A DNA stretch of 64,000 bases from Phytophthora hibernalis (GCA_012656075.1 JAAKBF010000001.1:310001-374000), one strand, 5' to 3'. Numbered from the stretch's first letter, positions 33,635-45,458 are shown. Numbers and translations: made by a program. The notes: generated from the letters alone by a model not told the origin.

Positions 33635-34859
33635 TCAATCACTCGACTCCACATAAAATGAAGCCCTTCCAGCTTCTTCTGACATCAGTCCAGCCTTCTC
33701 CCCTTCTGGTCGCGATACTTGTGTCAACGAAAGTGTAGGCCCAACATTAATATTCTCCCAACGCAATAGCCCCATAACCGTCTCAAGCACGTTGGTCCGT
33801 ACACTTCGTCGGTCACCAATGGCAGAGCTGCCCGTCAAATGGATCTCGCACTGCTCTTCACCATTTTCATCAACCACCGGCACGAAATGGTTCCACATAC
33901 AAGCGTTATTTGCCCATATTTTCTCCAGCGATCTACCAGACAGCGAAGGTTCCTGCGGGACACTCTGTGTCACGATGGCGTAGCTCCCATTCGACTCAAA
34001 AAGACGGAAGCGCAGATACAGCAGCCGAACGACTTTTCCTTCATTTTCCGGGTCCAGCTTCTCGCGCGCGATTAAATACGTGTCCTCGTTGAACTTCTGA
34101 ATAACCTACACGATTTACCAACAAAAGTCAATAAAAAAATCTACAGTAAAAAAATTCCTCACATGGAACTGCTGCGTCGCCGCTTCCGACGCGCTCCGGT
34201 ACGTCACAAACTTGATTTCGTTTGCCCAATTGCGGTCTGCCATCTGCATGGCCGACCTGTTCCTGAAAACCTTTTTAAACGAGAAAAACAGTCTCTCGTC
34301 CTGAAACCGGTGCACAGTCGTCCATCCGAAAAGATGGACCCTTTGTGTACCCGCAAACCCCACTTTGTCCACCACTGTCCTCTGTTGTCTCGAAGTCAAA
34401 ATAATCTGCGTCGCCTTATCTGGTGTAAGACCCAATTCGAGCCGCAGCACATTAGGGTTTCTCTGCACAATTGGGTGTACACTTTTTCCTGCATTTTTGG
34501 TCCCGTGCCATTTCTTTGAGTAACCCTTCCATCCGGTCTTCGCCCTTCACTCTCTCTGCCAATTGGTTCTGGAAACTCAAATTTTGTCTCATGAGGCGAT
34601 TCGCCTGTTCTCTTGCTTGCTCCAATTGGTGCTGCAGCTCGGAAATGTGACTGGTTTGTGCACTGGGGACCAAAATTTGGGCCAGCGTTTGGTCCACTTT
34701 CGACAATAATTGGCGGTGCGTCTGCTCCAGCCTCTGGGCTTCCAGGCGCAGCGCCTCCATCTGCTCCTTGTCCCGCTGCCGAGCACGCTGCATGGCCTCG
34801 CGGTTGCGCCGCCGCCGCTTGTCCAGAGACGCCTGCCGCTTGAGCTCCTTGACCTCCAT
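33635..34859 (-). CDS. bZIP transcription factor (one apparent indel)
   Basis: Nuclear DNA-binding dimer of the bZIP class. The start is taken at ATG 34859 ('MEVKELKRQASLDKRRRR'). The basic region is 'KRRRRNREAMQRARQRDKEQ' with the N-x7-R DNA-contact spacing. A leucine-zipper-like coiled coil follows ('MEALRLEAQRLEQTHRQLLS'), then a second helix ('ISELQHQLEQAREQANRLMR'). A frame change occurs in the A-rich stretch 34471-34505. The next frame encodes 'NVLRLELGLTPDKATQIILT' up to a 57-bp intron (34106-34162, GTGAGG…TGTAG). The last exon runs 'EDTYLIAREKLDPENEGKVV' to 'GRASFYVESSD'. The C-terminal domain is like those of oomycete-expanded bZIPs. An upstream exon ending in CACCAG|G cannot be excluded. 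Confidence 0.82.
34106..34162 (-). other. Intron of the bZIP gene
   Basis: 57 bp, GTGAGG…TGTAG on the minus strand, phase 0 between '…QQFH' and 'VIQKFNED'. Confidence 0.8.
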
Positions 34860-35429
34860 CCTGGTGATGGACAATAATATTGTGGCGTTTCGAAATTATG
34901 ACATTGGGACAGAGGGTCTTATTTTCGAGGGTCAATTTTAACGTTAAGGTTGACCCTAAAATTTAATGTTCGAGCTGAATGTAATGTTACTGATGATCAA
35001 TCCGGATTTTGTTTGAAGGACATTTTGACAATCTCAGGAATTTCCGACTACACATGAGAACCATTCTCCCCATGAGAGATGAAGAACGCCATTGCATCAA
35101 GCCTTGATGGCTATGGGTGGTCATCTCTTCATGGGATTGCAACTGCTGTCAGTATTCTAAAGAAAGTTTGAATTAAGGTGTCAACCAACCTGGTAGCGAG
35201 TTACATGTACTACTGTAGTACTTCGAAGTACTTCGAAGTACAAGTACCATATTAAATCTTGGCACCAAAATTCGTGGCATCCTTGCTGCGGTCAGTGATG
35301 AGTACTGTAAACTTTGATTTGATTCACCACGACTTTCTCGAGCAGCGCATCCGCTTCATTGCGGATAAATTTGTTTGGTTTCGAGTTTCTGGTAATTCGC
35401 CGCCTTCATCACTCAACCCGTAAATGAAT

Positions 35430-37231
35430 CTACTGGTTACGGAGGCAGAATCCAGCAAGACGAGAATATGCATCAGCGAGGACCTCCTGCGGGGCTGAAA
35501 ACACGATCCGGAAGTAGTTTGCCATCCCAAAACACTATCAATAATGTGGTTAGTTGTTTGCGCAGTAGAAGGCAAAGCGCGACACGCTCTCCGGTATCTT
35601 ACCTGGCCTGGCAGCACGAAGACAGATTCTTCTTCAAGCAACTTCTGCGTGAAGTCGAAATCGTCTTTGATCCTCGTCAGGACGCTGGTTTTGATTTTTA
35701 TCTGCAAAACATGATGGGTAGGTCAGTGTGCTGCGAGCATCATTGCGCTCCGTTATGGCACGTACCATTGCATACATTGCGCCTTGCGGGACTACCACTT
35801 CCAAGCCTGGGATTTTGGTGAGGGTTTCGACGGTGAACTTGGCATTGTTCCCCAACGTCGCGAAGTAGCCCTTTTGAAGTCATCTAGCGATTGCTCTTCG
35901 GCACTCCCGGAAACTGGGGTCAGTATATCGGGAATGGCGCTCTGTGATGCACCGAGGGGCTGGTTAACTCATACTTGAAGTATTCGAATAAAGTAATAGC
36001 GTCATGATAATGCTTTACCTGGACTAGCGAGTTCGCTCCAAGGACGCTTCGTGACAGATTCAAGTAGGCGGTCCGCACGTCTTTCAGGATGCTGTTGCGG
36101 TCGTGGACGATGAGCCAGCCTACTCTCCAGCCAGGGATCAGGAACTGCTTGGCTAACCCACCCACGGTTATCACAGGAACCGTCTTCGTCAATGTCGCCA
36201 TCGGATAGAAAGCGTTGCTTCCAAACACCATGTCTCCGTAGATTTCATCCTGCGTGCTAAAATTGTTAGTGTTATGGGTCCAGTAAGTGAAAGCTAACTT
36301 CACTTACCGCGATGATTGGAATCTTGTTTAATTCCGCCAAAGCGAGAATTTTCTCCAGATGAGACTGCAGAATAGATCAAAATGTTAAGCCTACATCACA
36401 TAAATGAAGGTACACCAAATTTGTCGTCGAACCTTCGAGTACACACTGCCGCAAGGGTTCGAAGGATTATTCACCAGGATAGCCTTCGTATTTTCATCAA
36501 CCAACGACTGCATGTGCTCCAAATCGGTCTCCCAGTTGCTCTCCGGCTGGTAATATCATCCTTGTCAGCACAAAAAGTTTCAAACTTCGTCTAGCAGACT
36601 CACCTTCAGGTTGTAAAATCTGCATTCGATCTTGTTCAGGTCGCAGAGTGCTTGATAGAATGGAAATCCGGGTTTGGGGAGCAAGATATTCTCTTCAGGA
36701 TTTAATAACCCTCGGAAGGCAATGTCAATAGCACCCGAGCACCCACTTGTGATGATGATATCATCCGTAGTCATGGGGGCCTCGAGGTTACCGTAGTGGT
36801 TTGCAATAGCCACCCTGGCAGCCTCCGACCCAGCAGAGTGAATGTACCGTTATGCTGCATGGAACTACACAGAGAGAAATATGTTAGTGTCCACCTCGTT
36901 TAAATTTAAGAGTAGATTGCGACGAACCGAGTGTTTCGGACGATGGCCTCCACCAGTACATCGGGGCAGTGCAAATTGCCAAACACAGTGGGGTCCCCTA
37001 TCACAAAATGTTGTCGGTTATTCTGAATGACACTCTTGTACGTCAAACTTGGAGGATGCACGAACCGAGTGACAGCGGGATTATCGTCTTTGAGGAATTC
37101 ACAGGTTTCTTGATATTGTCCACAATTTTTCGGATGGGGTTGGAGCACCGCTTAGACAACTCCGACGGCTGCACAGTCCACTTCAACTGTTGCTTAGTGC
37201 CGGTGTCCAAAATGGAGTCGGCGATGGCCAT
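35430..37231 (-). CDS. Tyrosine aminotransferase-like PLP enzyme, multi-exon
   Basis: Class I/II aminotransferase of the tyrosine aminotransferase type. It moves the amino group of an aromatic amino acid to 2-oxoglutarate with pyridoxal phosphate, in the cytosol. ATG 37231 ('MAIADSILDTGTKQQLKWTV'). Exon 1 ends 'TIIPLSLG' and an intron (36998-37065) leads to 'DPTVFGNLHCPDVLVEAIVR'. Later exons: 'HYGNLEAPMTTDDIIITSGC' (about 36840-36612), 'LVDENTKAILVNNPSNPCGS' (about 36440-36540), then 'DEIYGDMVFGSNAFYPMATL' and 'VGGLAKQFLIPGWRVGWL' with the PLP-binding Lys. These are followed by 'FTVETLTKIPGLEVVVPQGA' and 'DDFDFTQKLLEEESVFVLPG'. The end is 'ANYFRIVFSAPQEVLADAYS' to stop 35430. Six or seven short introns. 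One base appears missing near 35869-35878. All core motifs present. Confidence 0.87.
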
Positions 37232-37262
37232 GGCGATACTTGAGATGTGATGTCTACCTGGT

Positions 37263-37277
37263 CAATTGAAAAGTGAG
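37263..37277 (-). promoter_or_regulatory. Oomycete Inr-like element of the aminotransferase gene
   Basis: CTCACTTTTCAATTG on the minus strand matches CTCATTYYNCAWTTT at 13 of 15 positions, about 32 nt before ATG 37231. Confidence 0.55.
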
Positions 37278-37673
37278 TTCATGAACATGAACCATGAAAT
37301 GGAGGAATTCCTATCCTATCCATACGCAGGTCAATAATAACATGCGTTTGATCTTGGCCAATAGCTATAGTTTATCGTCCTTCGTGGCTTGGTGTGGAGG
37401 GTACCGTACCGGTACATGTGCGATGAAGTCAAATCCATACGGCACTTCATCGTACGGATTAACATTTATCTCAGATAAATTATCTGCCAGAATAGGAGGA
37501 ATATTGTTTGCCACAGGATACGAGGGGTAAATCAAACTTTCGACTGTGAATAATAATTGTAGAGAGGTTGTTCTGATGGACTTTCATGTAACTTAGGTAC
37601 AGTATGCGAACTTCCTACTACCAGTACATGTACTTGAATCAACCGAAGCTAGAACTCAAAAGAATTGTAAAAC

Positions 37674-38159
37674 GTGTTGGGTAATCTTGTACGTGATCCA
37701 ATTGAAACCGCCGCCACCGCCGCTGCATCCAAGGACCCGAGCGCGTTTCCCGCCGCCAGCTACAATGCCGAAAGGTTCCTGTGTCACATGCAGGTGGAGA
37801 TGCTGCGCTGTATCACGATGGTCAAGGCGTCGCGGACGGGCGTTCACCCAACGGGCACGCTCACGCTGAACCAGCATTCGGTAGACTTGGACAGCTCGAT
37901 CCCGGACGGCAACGTCGCTGCTGACGACATTTTGAAAGTACGGCGCTCTGTCGATGCGTACAGAATACAACGAGGACATCGAAGTGGTGTGCCAGCGGGC
38001 AACGGCACGATGTGGGGCGAGTATACGCCGCTGCACTACACGTCTTTCGGCCCCACGATGATGAACATGATTTTCAAGCTTAAGACAACAAGCCAGAAGA
38101 GTCCTGGTGCCGCACGTGGTGATGCTGCACTTGCATTTACTCAGTGTGAGACGCACTAA
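37674..38159 (+). CDS. Hypothetical coding fragment
   Basis: A frame of about 160 codons without an ATG at its start, with third-position G/C preference like nearby host genes: 'SYNAERFLCHMQVEMLRCIT', 'THPTG'-like turn and 'LDSSIPDGNVAADDILKV'. After about 37940 the frame looks less convincing and may switch. No family recognised. It abuts the end of the convergent MFS pseudogene and may be an exon of a decayed host gene. Confidence 0.3.
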   Translation: MLGNLVRDPIETAATAAASKDPSAFPAASYNAERFLCHMQVEMLRCITMVKASRTGVHPTGTLTLNQHSVDLDSSIPDGNVAADDILKVRRSVDAYRIQRGHRSGVPAGNGTMWGEYTPLHYTSFGPTMMNMIFKLKTTSQKSPGAARGDAALAFTQCETH

Positions 38160-38960
38160 TGTGGCGAGTCCGGTGGTTCTGCGAGGTGTTGCCCCCATTG
38201 CACGCGCTGGATGTGTACAAGACGACTATGGCGTCGATCAGCAACAGCTGCGCTCCTGCGAGCTCGTACGATGATGAAAACAATGTCATTAGGGGACCCA
38301 GCAGACTGGAACTTGTGGCCGAAGGCGTGTTTGCGCACGATCGCATCCAAGATGAGAGGGAAGAGCAGACGCCACACGCAGTTGAAGTCGCCGTTGCGGG
38401 GACACGATGTCGGCGCCCTGGTCGGCCGTCTTGCCGTAAAGCGTGATGCACATGGTCGACAGCTTGGACCGCACAATGAGACCGTAGAGTTGGTTGCCGA
38501 AGAACATGATGTAGAGAAAGATGAAGTCGGGCGACGTGATGGACTGTATCAGCGTCATCTTCTTCACCTGGGAGTCGGTGGCCGGGTCCACAACCGCTTC
38601 CATCTCTTTACCCGTCGTGGTCATGGTCGACTCGTACTCGTGCGCGGACATTACGCGAAGCTTCTCACCGCACTGGAGCGATTCCCTCGCGTCTCGAACG
38701 GCTTCACCGTGCATGTTGCGGCCTCCGACGTGGAAGTCAAACAGCGGGTTAAACACAGCACAACTCAACAGGATGAACGCCATAACGCAATCGATGACAA
38801 TGAACAGGAACTCCGACTCGCTGGAGCTGAGGTTGAACCGCCCCGAGCTGGAGATACAGACTACTTACTACTGTCGTGGACACTGTGGCGACTGCACCAC
38901 TGGTGCGCTGAAGACCTGGCGTAGATTGTGGTACTTGGAATAATGCCGCCACTTACGCGA
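38160..38960 (-). pseudogene. MFS-type transporter fragment
   Basis: Minus-strand membrane-protein remnant. 'SESEFLFIVIDCVMAFILLS' (a transmembrane helix), a loop 'HEYESTMTTTGKEMEAVVDP', then 'MTLIQSITSPDFIFLYIMFF' and 'GNQLYGLIVRSKLSTMCITL'. After a frame change it continues 'FNCVWRLLFPLILDAI' and 'ELAGAQLLLIDAIVVLY'. The helix-loop pattern and the 'SITSPDFIFLYIMFFGNQLY' style resemble major-facilitator permeases expanded in oomycetes. Only part of a 12-helix protein is present, in three frames. Substrate unknown. Confidence 0.6.
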
Positions 38961-39236
38961 CTGTCAATGTCGCTGCCACCCACAGCACAGTTCATAAACG
39001 AATGTAAGTTTTGATTTATATAAACTTGCTAACACGATGCTACTTCGAAGTATCTGCGAAATACAACACACTCACAGCCGCTGTGTTACCTGGACGACAG
39101 GAAACAGCACCTTTAGCTCTACTTTGCGAGCTCTAATTCCTCGCAGAGTTTTTTCCTGAGGATAGCTGGGGATGTTTGCCTGTGGTAATTCTCTGCGACA
39201 TGGTGGTGGGATCTCGTCCAGGAAAGTGCCGAAGCC
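38961..39236. other. Spacer, no gene recognised
   Basis: Short spacer; contains CTTCGAAGTA-type motifs also found elsewhere in the window. Confidence 0.4.
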
Positions 39237-40684
39237 TTAGCCCCTATCTACTTGAGCATCGTTTGCAACCGACGACTCAGAAATTACATTTTCCCAGGCG
39301 CTAATGCAAGCTTCATCACCATCGCCCTCACCTCCAGTTTCACCGGCGGCTGAACATTCACAGTCATCATCGTCCTGGACAGCGGTAACTTCACCATTCA
39401 ATGTGCGCATTATCGTTTGTTCTGTGCGTGCTACTGACCCTTGAGCTGGTAGATCACTCCAGAACTGCTGTTTACCGAGAACACGCAACTTGTCTGGCAA
39501 CTCAGAGTCGTTCCCATTCGCGAACAAGAATTCTTCAAGGGCAGACCGTACACGAAGCAGCGATGCAAAACATTTCTGCATTGAGTTCCACCGGGTAACA
39601 CAGAGCGAAAAGAGAGCGGGGGCGATTAGCGCGAACTAACCACTTTTCGGAGGAAGCATTTAGAATGCGGACGACCGCTGCAGCTTGCTCCGAGACCTCT
39701 TTGAAGACGCGTTTCAACACAGCTTTCACCAAGTTGTTTACATCGTGAGCGAAACAGCGCAGAAAACATATTCTAGGCCACCTCTGCGCTAGAATACGCC
39801 TTGCTCGACCACACTGACCAGCATTATCAGTCACAATCGCGCCAGCATTCCAGCCTCCATCTAGCATCTCCACCAAAATGTCTTCGAGTTGTCTCGCAAT
39901 CACTATTGCATGGTGCTCTGATCCAGTACTTCTCAACCCGTACGTTAATACAACGCCACAAAGAGAAAGTTGGCACCCCAAAACATGCTGTTCCGAGATG
40001 TTTTGCCATACATCCGAAAGAAAATTAACCCGTCCACATGAAATTCGCTGAATTGCTACCATTTTCTTGCGCTGCTCACCGGCATACACACCAGCATATT
40101 CATCAAGAATATCAGATCCTAAAACTTGCCGACGAGGAAGTGCCCTCTCTCCACACTTCTCATTTAACCACAACAACAGCCTTCTGGCTGACGATAGCTC
40201 AATAAAAGATCGGGTAGAAGGGCTTCGGCCTTAAACTCAAGGAGAAGTCTCCACAACGTTTGACGCTCTGTCGCAGTGAATGTCACTCGGCGCTTTTGCT
40301 TCTTGCCACTTGACGGAGGGGGCGAATTTTCTCCAGCACGGTTTGAGCAAAAACCTCGCCATCGTAGTGACAACAACGCTCCAGGTGCTTCATCCAGTAG
40401 TCCTTTCGCCCACGGATTCGTTCGGACTCGGGTCCATGGCGGTCTGTGTGATCTTCTTGGCAGCGGTGGCAAACGGTCCAATACAGCGAAGAATTCGCCT
40501 TCTCGCCAGTCCGTGTGAAGAGCTCACTGAGAGAGCTTGGTGGCCTTCCAGCCTTTCCACCTGACCGAACAGCAAACATCAAGAGCCCGAGGATCAATCT
40601 TAGAAAGATGGGGAATGGAGGTATTGCCTGGAGAAAAAGTCGATCGATGCAAGATCGCCAAGAGCCGAACTTCAACCACGTCAA
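39237..40684 (-). pseudogene. hAT transposase with degenerate BED finger
   Basis: Read right to left: a BED-like segment 'RTGEKANSSLYWTVCHRCQE' with 'WMKHLERCCHYDGEV' (40283-40684). After frame changes comes 'RVNFLSDVWQNISEQHVLGC' with the first Asp region. 'MLDGGWNAGAIVTDNAGQCG' holds the second Asp, and 'RWPRICFLRCFAHDVNNLVK' is the Cys-x2-His area of hAT enzymes. A break near 39580 splits the 'TRWNS'-type motif, then 'SLLRVRSALEEFLFANGNDS' and a truncated acidic tail end at 39237. The C-terminal dimerisation part is absent. Upstream 40690-40790 is A/T rich with repeated TTTTTAC motifs, possibly the element's subterminal region. Confidence 0.78.
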
Positions 40685-40800
40685 AAGTTTTTACATTTTT
40701 ACGTAAAAAGTAATATGTATTGTAAAAAGTCGTTAATAACCCTTTTTACTTAATAATGTAAAAACGTTTTTACCAAGTCGAACAACACTGCTTCGGGCCA

Positions 40801-41400
40801 CTATCTATGCTCCATGGCTGTATCTTTCAATGCGCAGCGTACTCGGTTGAGTTTGCTCCGATGGTCGCACTCTGCAGCTCCATTCTCTTCTGGGGAGTTC
40901 GAATTCGATGTCTGTAATACAATGCACTTCCCTTTACAGAAGCTCTTAAACGCGGCGTTTACAAACTCGGTTCCACCATCGGATCCAATCCTACGAATAG
41001 TGAACTTTCCCTCACGTTCTAGCTGCATTTGTAACTCTTCAACCATCTCAAACACTTCACTCTTACCGCGTAGTACAAATGTCCAACGCTAAGAAGTGTT
41101 GTCATCAATGATGCTTAGGACATGTTGGATCGTTTCCAGGCTTCCATGGTTTTCGTAGGACTATTTGTGTCCATATGAATGGTACTGATGGGTTGTTTGT
41201 CTCTCGAACCTTCCGAATGGCGGTAGAACATCCTCCGTTTCTTCATCTCTGCGCATGTTATACAAAACAATAAATGGTATCTTTCTCAACCCTGATACCG
41301 GCAGCTTAGGCATTTCCACAACCAATTTCTTGCTCAACATGTCAAGCACGGATTCTTTATGAGGTAGCCAAGATTCACGTGCCGCTCACGCAGTATTCCC
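40801..41400 (-). pseudogene. Copia integrase fragment
   Basis: Internal piece of a Ty1/copia polyprotein on the minus strand. A zinc-finger/pre-integrase remnant reads 'LSKKLVVEMPKLPVSGLRKI' and 'NMRRDEETEDVLPPF' (41161-41349). The integrase core 'LEREGKFTIRRIGSDGGTEF' with the catalytic Asp follows, then 'SNSNSPEENGAAECDHRSKL' with the catalytic Glu (40801-41055). It closely parallels the Copia protein at 57.1-57.7 kb. No LTR is seen next to it. Confidence 0.8.
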
Positions 41401-41639
41401 TCTACTTCCCCTCTTCAGGGCAGTACCAGTGTCTTACAGGGGCGTAGTTTTACTGCATTGCACGGTTGTTGGCGTTGCTTAGCCGTTTAGTGTTGTAAAT
41501 AGTAGACTGTCTGACGGGGGTATGAATTTATATTTGCTGGCACTTTCCATCTCGTCAAAACTAGAAGAACTACACAACATTGTAGTGCTTCAAGCACATC
41601 AGAATATGTATGCTAAAGTGGTCGGCAATGAACGTGCGG

Positions 41640-42500
41640 TACGTTATCGGAGAGTAGATACAGCTCCACTTAACCGGATCAAAACACTTCGGCGCTGTCA
41701 GCACTTACACCTTCCTAATATTTTTTCACGTTGTGGCTAAGGTGTGGCTCACGATTAAGGAACGTACACACCGGATGCATGGAAGCGGATTGACTGACGT
41801 ATATCATGGAGCGTATGGTCTCCATTTTGCTTCTAACGAGGAAGAGTTGATAGCACTGAAAGCGAAGATTATCGCAGACTGGAGCTCATACCCGAAATGG
41901 CCAACTTTAGGCGTATATGGAGAAGCAATGGCTGGCGGGACGCTTCAACAACTGGGGAACCTGTATGACACCATCCGGGTTTGCACCCACGAACAACCCA
42001 TGCGAGACATTCAACAGAGCCATCAAGCGCGACACACCCAAAGGCGTATGCTTAAGCAGGTCGTACTCCTTTATCAAATGCTCTACTGCTGAAACCATCG
42101 ATCAATGGCACCGGTCGTGCTTGTGCACATCGACAATCGACTTCTAGCTCGATCGACAGCACTACCGCGAGGTTAATTTTCTCTATGCACGCAGGGATAT
42201 CACCAGGTGCTTGGTCTAAGGCGCAAAGGGGGTCTGTTGCGAGTACTTGCCATTCCAGTGCTGCGTTTTACATTCCATCGGGCGGGCGGTACGAAGATCC
42301 TCAATGTTGCCGCTCCGTTCTATGTTAACCACGCTAAAATGGAGATCGAGGGCTGCCTATCACCGGATGGCCTGTCGATTTGGAGTCAAACTACCGCCCA
42401 ACCTTTTATCACGCCAAGACGTGAGACTGTGTACACCTGCAGTTCGCTCCGCAACTTTGCAACTACATGGACAACGGTGACTGAGAACAGTTCCTGACGA
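41640..42500 (+). pseudogene. MULE transposase remnant
   Basis: C-terminal half of a Mutator-like transposase. 'AKVWLTIKERTHRMHGSGLT' and 'DVYHGAYGLHFASNEEELIA' (41733-41860) are followed, after a frame change, by 'EKQWLAGRFNNWGTCMTPSG' and 'FAPTNNPCETFNRAIKRDTP'. This is the helical region beyond the DDE core that precedes the SWIM zinc finger. Positions 42207-42500 continue weakly ('TKILNVAAPFYVNHAKMEIE'). The N-terminal DDE part is missing or lies in decayed sequence before 41730. Confidence 0.72.
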
Positions 42501-43680
42501 ATTAAAGCAGTAAACGTCGCCCTTAGGAAGAAATCGACCTGATTCAGCACGCGGTTGGTCAGGGTGGTAGGACACGCGCTACAGCGCGACTAACATAAAA
42601 CAAGTATCTCAGACACAACAGGCATTTAAATTCATGTGCCCGATCTTTAGATGCCAGCGCAAGTAGCTTACATTGTCTTCAATGGCGGCGGCACGCCACA
42701 CCATCAGCAGTAGTGGTCTACCGTGTTCTTAGTGGCAGCGGCATGGTATCTCGCCAGTGTCGGCAGCTCACAGTATCCTCGGGCAGCGACAGCTGACCTT
42801 CCTATATGGAGGATGGAGTCTTCACTTCCAGTGGAGGGCAGTGCACACCCACAAAAGTTATCTGAATGTTCCTGTGGATTGTGCGTCCATATTGATACAG
42901 ATGTTATGCTCGTACATTATAATATGTCCTTTTTCGTGAGCTGATATCCATTTCGATATCTCCGTCACAAATTGTTCTATGATCATGATATTTCCTCGCG
43001 ATCTCCGGTACGTTATCCGATATCGCAGCTATTCCGACATCTCTACGCTATCCGACACACTCAGGATTCTAGGTAACAAACGGTGCGATAATCAGAAATA
43101 AAAGAGAAACTAGTGTCGTAGAGAGTTTCTGTCAGATTTCGTAAACGATATCACCAGCACAAAGAAAAACAAAACAGGGCCGAGAAACACGACTTTTCAC
43201 ACTTGCATGCGTTTCGCCCGAAGAGGAATGTCCACTGGGGTCGGATAACTTTCCGTAGCGCTAAAGGTTCTTGGAGGGTCTAGTCAAACTTTCGTTGCCA
43301 TTTCATTTGTAGTTATCTGGTCCGGAAAAGAATCAACCGTTCTGATTTTGGGCTGTAACAAACCAATTTTCACCTTGCACAAACATCATCAGAAGCATCG
43401 TTGTCTAAGCTATTTTCAAGCTATTTTGCGCTAACAACGGCCTAGTTTTAGCGTTTATAGCCCTCCTTACATTGATACGTTTTCGAAGGTCATAAGTGTT
43501 TTTCGCAGCTCAATCAAATTTTTGAGAGGTTTTTGTGCGACTTGCATGAATAGATTTGAAATATGCCAGACTATCTGTAAGCCGGTTTGCAGCTGCTGAA
43601 ACGTTGTTTCGAAAGAGCGTTGAAACGGGAGACACTAGGGAGCCTTGACAATCGGAGCATTGTGACACAGAAGAGGCAGA
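42501..43680. other. Intergenic, no recognised gene
   Basis: No supported coding sequence or repeat identified in this 1.2-kb stretch. Confidence 0.4.
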
Positions 43681-44190
43681 CAGGTGGCATGTGCAATGAG
43701 CTACATTCCAAAACACGACGCGAGGCGCTATATTCAAAAACCAGACGCGATCGATTTGCTACTTTCATTCACAAACCCGGGTCTGGTGGAAGTGCGCGGT
43801 GCAGGCGACCAAGAAGTCCGAGAAGCAGAAGCTGCTAGCGCTGAAAGAGCACGGTTTCCATGGAGATCGAGGACTGAAGCCTCGACTGCACAAGGCAGTG
43901 ACGCAGAGCAAGGTTCGCCAATTAGCAGCGCTGCTCGATGAAGGCACACCGCCTGGAGGACGAGGTTCGGAAACGCCGGTTCCACCGTGGCTAATCGGAC
44001 GGCTGTCAACTCAACGTATTGCTGCTGGCCTGTCGAAGCGGCGAGGTCAAGAAGCTGAGGCTGCTGCTGGACGCGTTCTTCGACGAGCCGGAAGTCCTCG
44101 CGCAGTTCAGCCGAGCCCTGCATTTGCCCCGTCATCCGCCACGAAACTGGAAGGAATTCCAGCGACTGCAGCAGCGCGGGGGTCCATGAT
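43681..44190 (+). pseudogene. Ankyrin-repeat-like pseudogene
   Basis: Frames here spell helix-turn-helix units of ankyrin type: 'LHKAVTQSKVRQLAALLDEG' (43890-43950) and, after a frame change, 'NVLLLACRSGEVKKLRLLLD' (about 44020-44080), followed by 'FFDEPEVLAQFSRALHLPRH'. A lysine-rich lead 'ATKKSEKQKLLALKEHGFHG' precedes. Ankyrin proteins mediate protein-protein contacts. Only two units are visible and the frame is broken, so the call is tentative. Confidence 0.42.
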
Positions 44191-44299
44191 CGCAATGTCG
44201 TCGAGGTCGTCGACCGATTCTATGAACTTCCCCACGTCTGAGTCGTCTTCTCAGCTCGTGTCTGTTGTGAAAATGGAGAAGCTCCGGATTCAAGCTGAC

Positions 44300-44881
44300 A
44301 ATGACCGTTTTCTTGGCTGCGGAGCATGGCCGTCAGTACATACTGAACTACTTATTGACCCATTAAACAGAATCCATTCCTGCGTCCCCCATGTACGAGG
44401 AGGAAGGAACGCATTAAGTCCGGCATCATTTTCTTCTTCTTCGTCGAAATTAAAAGTAGAGAGTTCGATGTTGGCGCGGCGGTAGAATTTTGAGCTGTGA
44501 AGGTTCACGTCTGGTGCTTGCTGCGCCGGAACCTGCTTGGTGTGAGTTCTGTGTAGAGCTACCACGCCACGTCGTCTCTTAGTTGCTTTCGACAACTCCA
44601 GTATCTTATCTGTCAGCGCCTATAATTTGCTCCAGGTTTTCGCCTCGTGCCCACCAATGCTTGTCGAAATCTTCAGGTTGAAGCAAGACAGTGTAGCCTA
44701 ACTTATAGATTCGAACCATGTCGTGAATACAAGGACGTCCGTAGCAGCGGCGGAAAATCCCAGAGCAAGGTTTCAACGCGAGGTTCTTCTCCGGATTCTT
44801 GATGCTATCGTGTACATACTTGATCGCCTGCTTCCAAAGTGTATATGTCTCGCTTAGAGCATGCGTCGTTATCACCATCAC
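44300..44881 (-). pseudogene. MULE-like C-terminal domain fragment
   Basis: Minus-strand remnant: 'LWKQAIKYVHDSIKNPEKNL', 'RRCYGRPCIHDMVRIYKLGY' with a C-x2-H zinc-ligand-like pattern, and 'LQPEDFDKHWWARGENL'. The continuation in another frame (44595-44300) has 'HSSKFYRRANIELSTFNFDE'. The 'GRPCIHD…HWW' pattern is what I recall at the ends of oomycete MULE proteins. It may belong to the MULE at 46.5-47.9 kb, split by the 44901-45811 repeat. Confidence 0.5.
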
Positions 44882-44900
44882 AACTCTAAAAAAGGTTGGG

Positions 44901-45458
44901 TGTGGTGTTGTGATTCACAGAAAACGTCGTTAGTTCGACTTCCACGCAACAGCACAACAATTCGCCGACTCAGGTCGGCGATGTTGGGCGTGCGCAGGGT
45001 TCCTGTCGGTTCCCTTTGCGGTTCGCCCCAGCCGGGGTTCAGTTGAGTGTTGTCCCAACAAGTACCAAGTACCAAGCTCCAAACTCTCCAGAGACTCGCC
45101 TGAGCGGGGCAGTTTCTGTGCTAAACCCTGTGCCCTCCACCAAAAGATGGACAGCAACGCGAGCACTTTACAGGTCACCAGGCGCAGATTACGCCCAGGT
45201 AGGAGGTTACGGTGTCCTGGGTTGTGCAGACCCACCGGCTCGTCGAATCGACGAGACTTGTCTTCGCTTGGTAGCGAGAAGTGCCCACCACAGGCCGACC
45301 TTGATCTGTTGGCGCTACCAGACGGCTCCCCTACAAGCTATGCCTCTCGGGGAACGCCGGCAGAAATAATCCAGCCCATACAGTGACTTACCGGAAAAGT
45401 GTACGCTGTTCTTGGACTTAGCAGATTCCGCTCTGATTGTTATCTCTAGGTCTTTGGA
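44901..45458 (+). repeat. Repeat S2, copy 1
   Basis: About 558 bp nearly identical (roughly 88-90 % by eye) to the reverse complement of 60696-61250. Shared runs include GGTTCAGTTGAGTGTTGT-like ends and CAGAAATAATCCAGCCCATA. Here S2 precedes S1 in the same direction; at 60 kb S1 precedes an inverted S2. Confidence 0.85.

Noticed and set aside
43734..44195. 153-aa minus-strand frame
   Set aside because: Antisense shadow of the ankyrin-like frames; no motif of its own.
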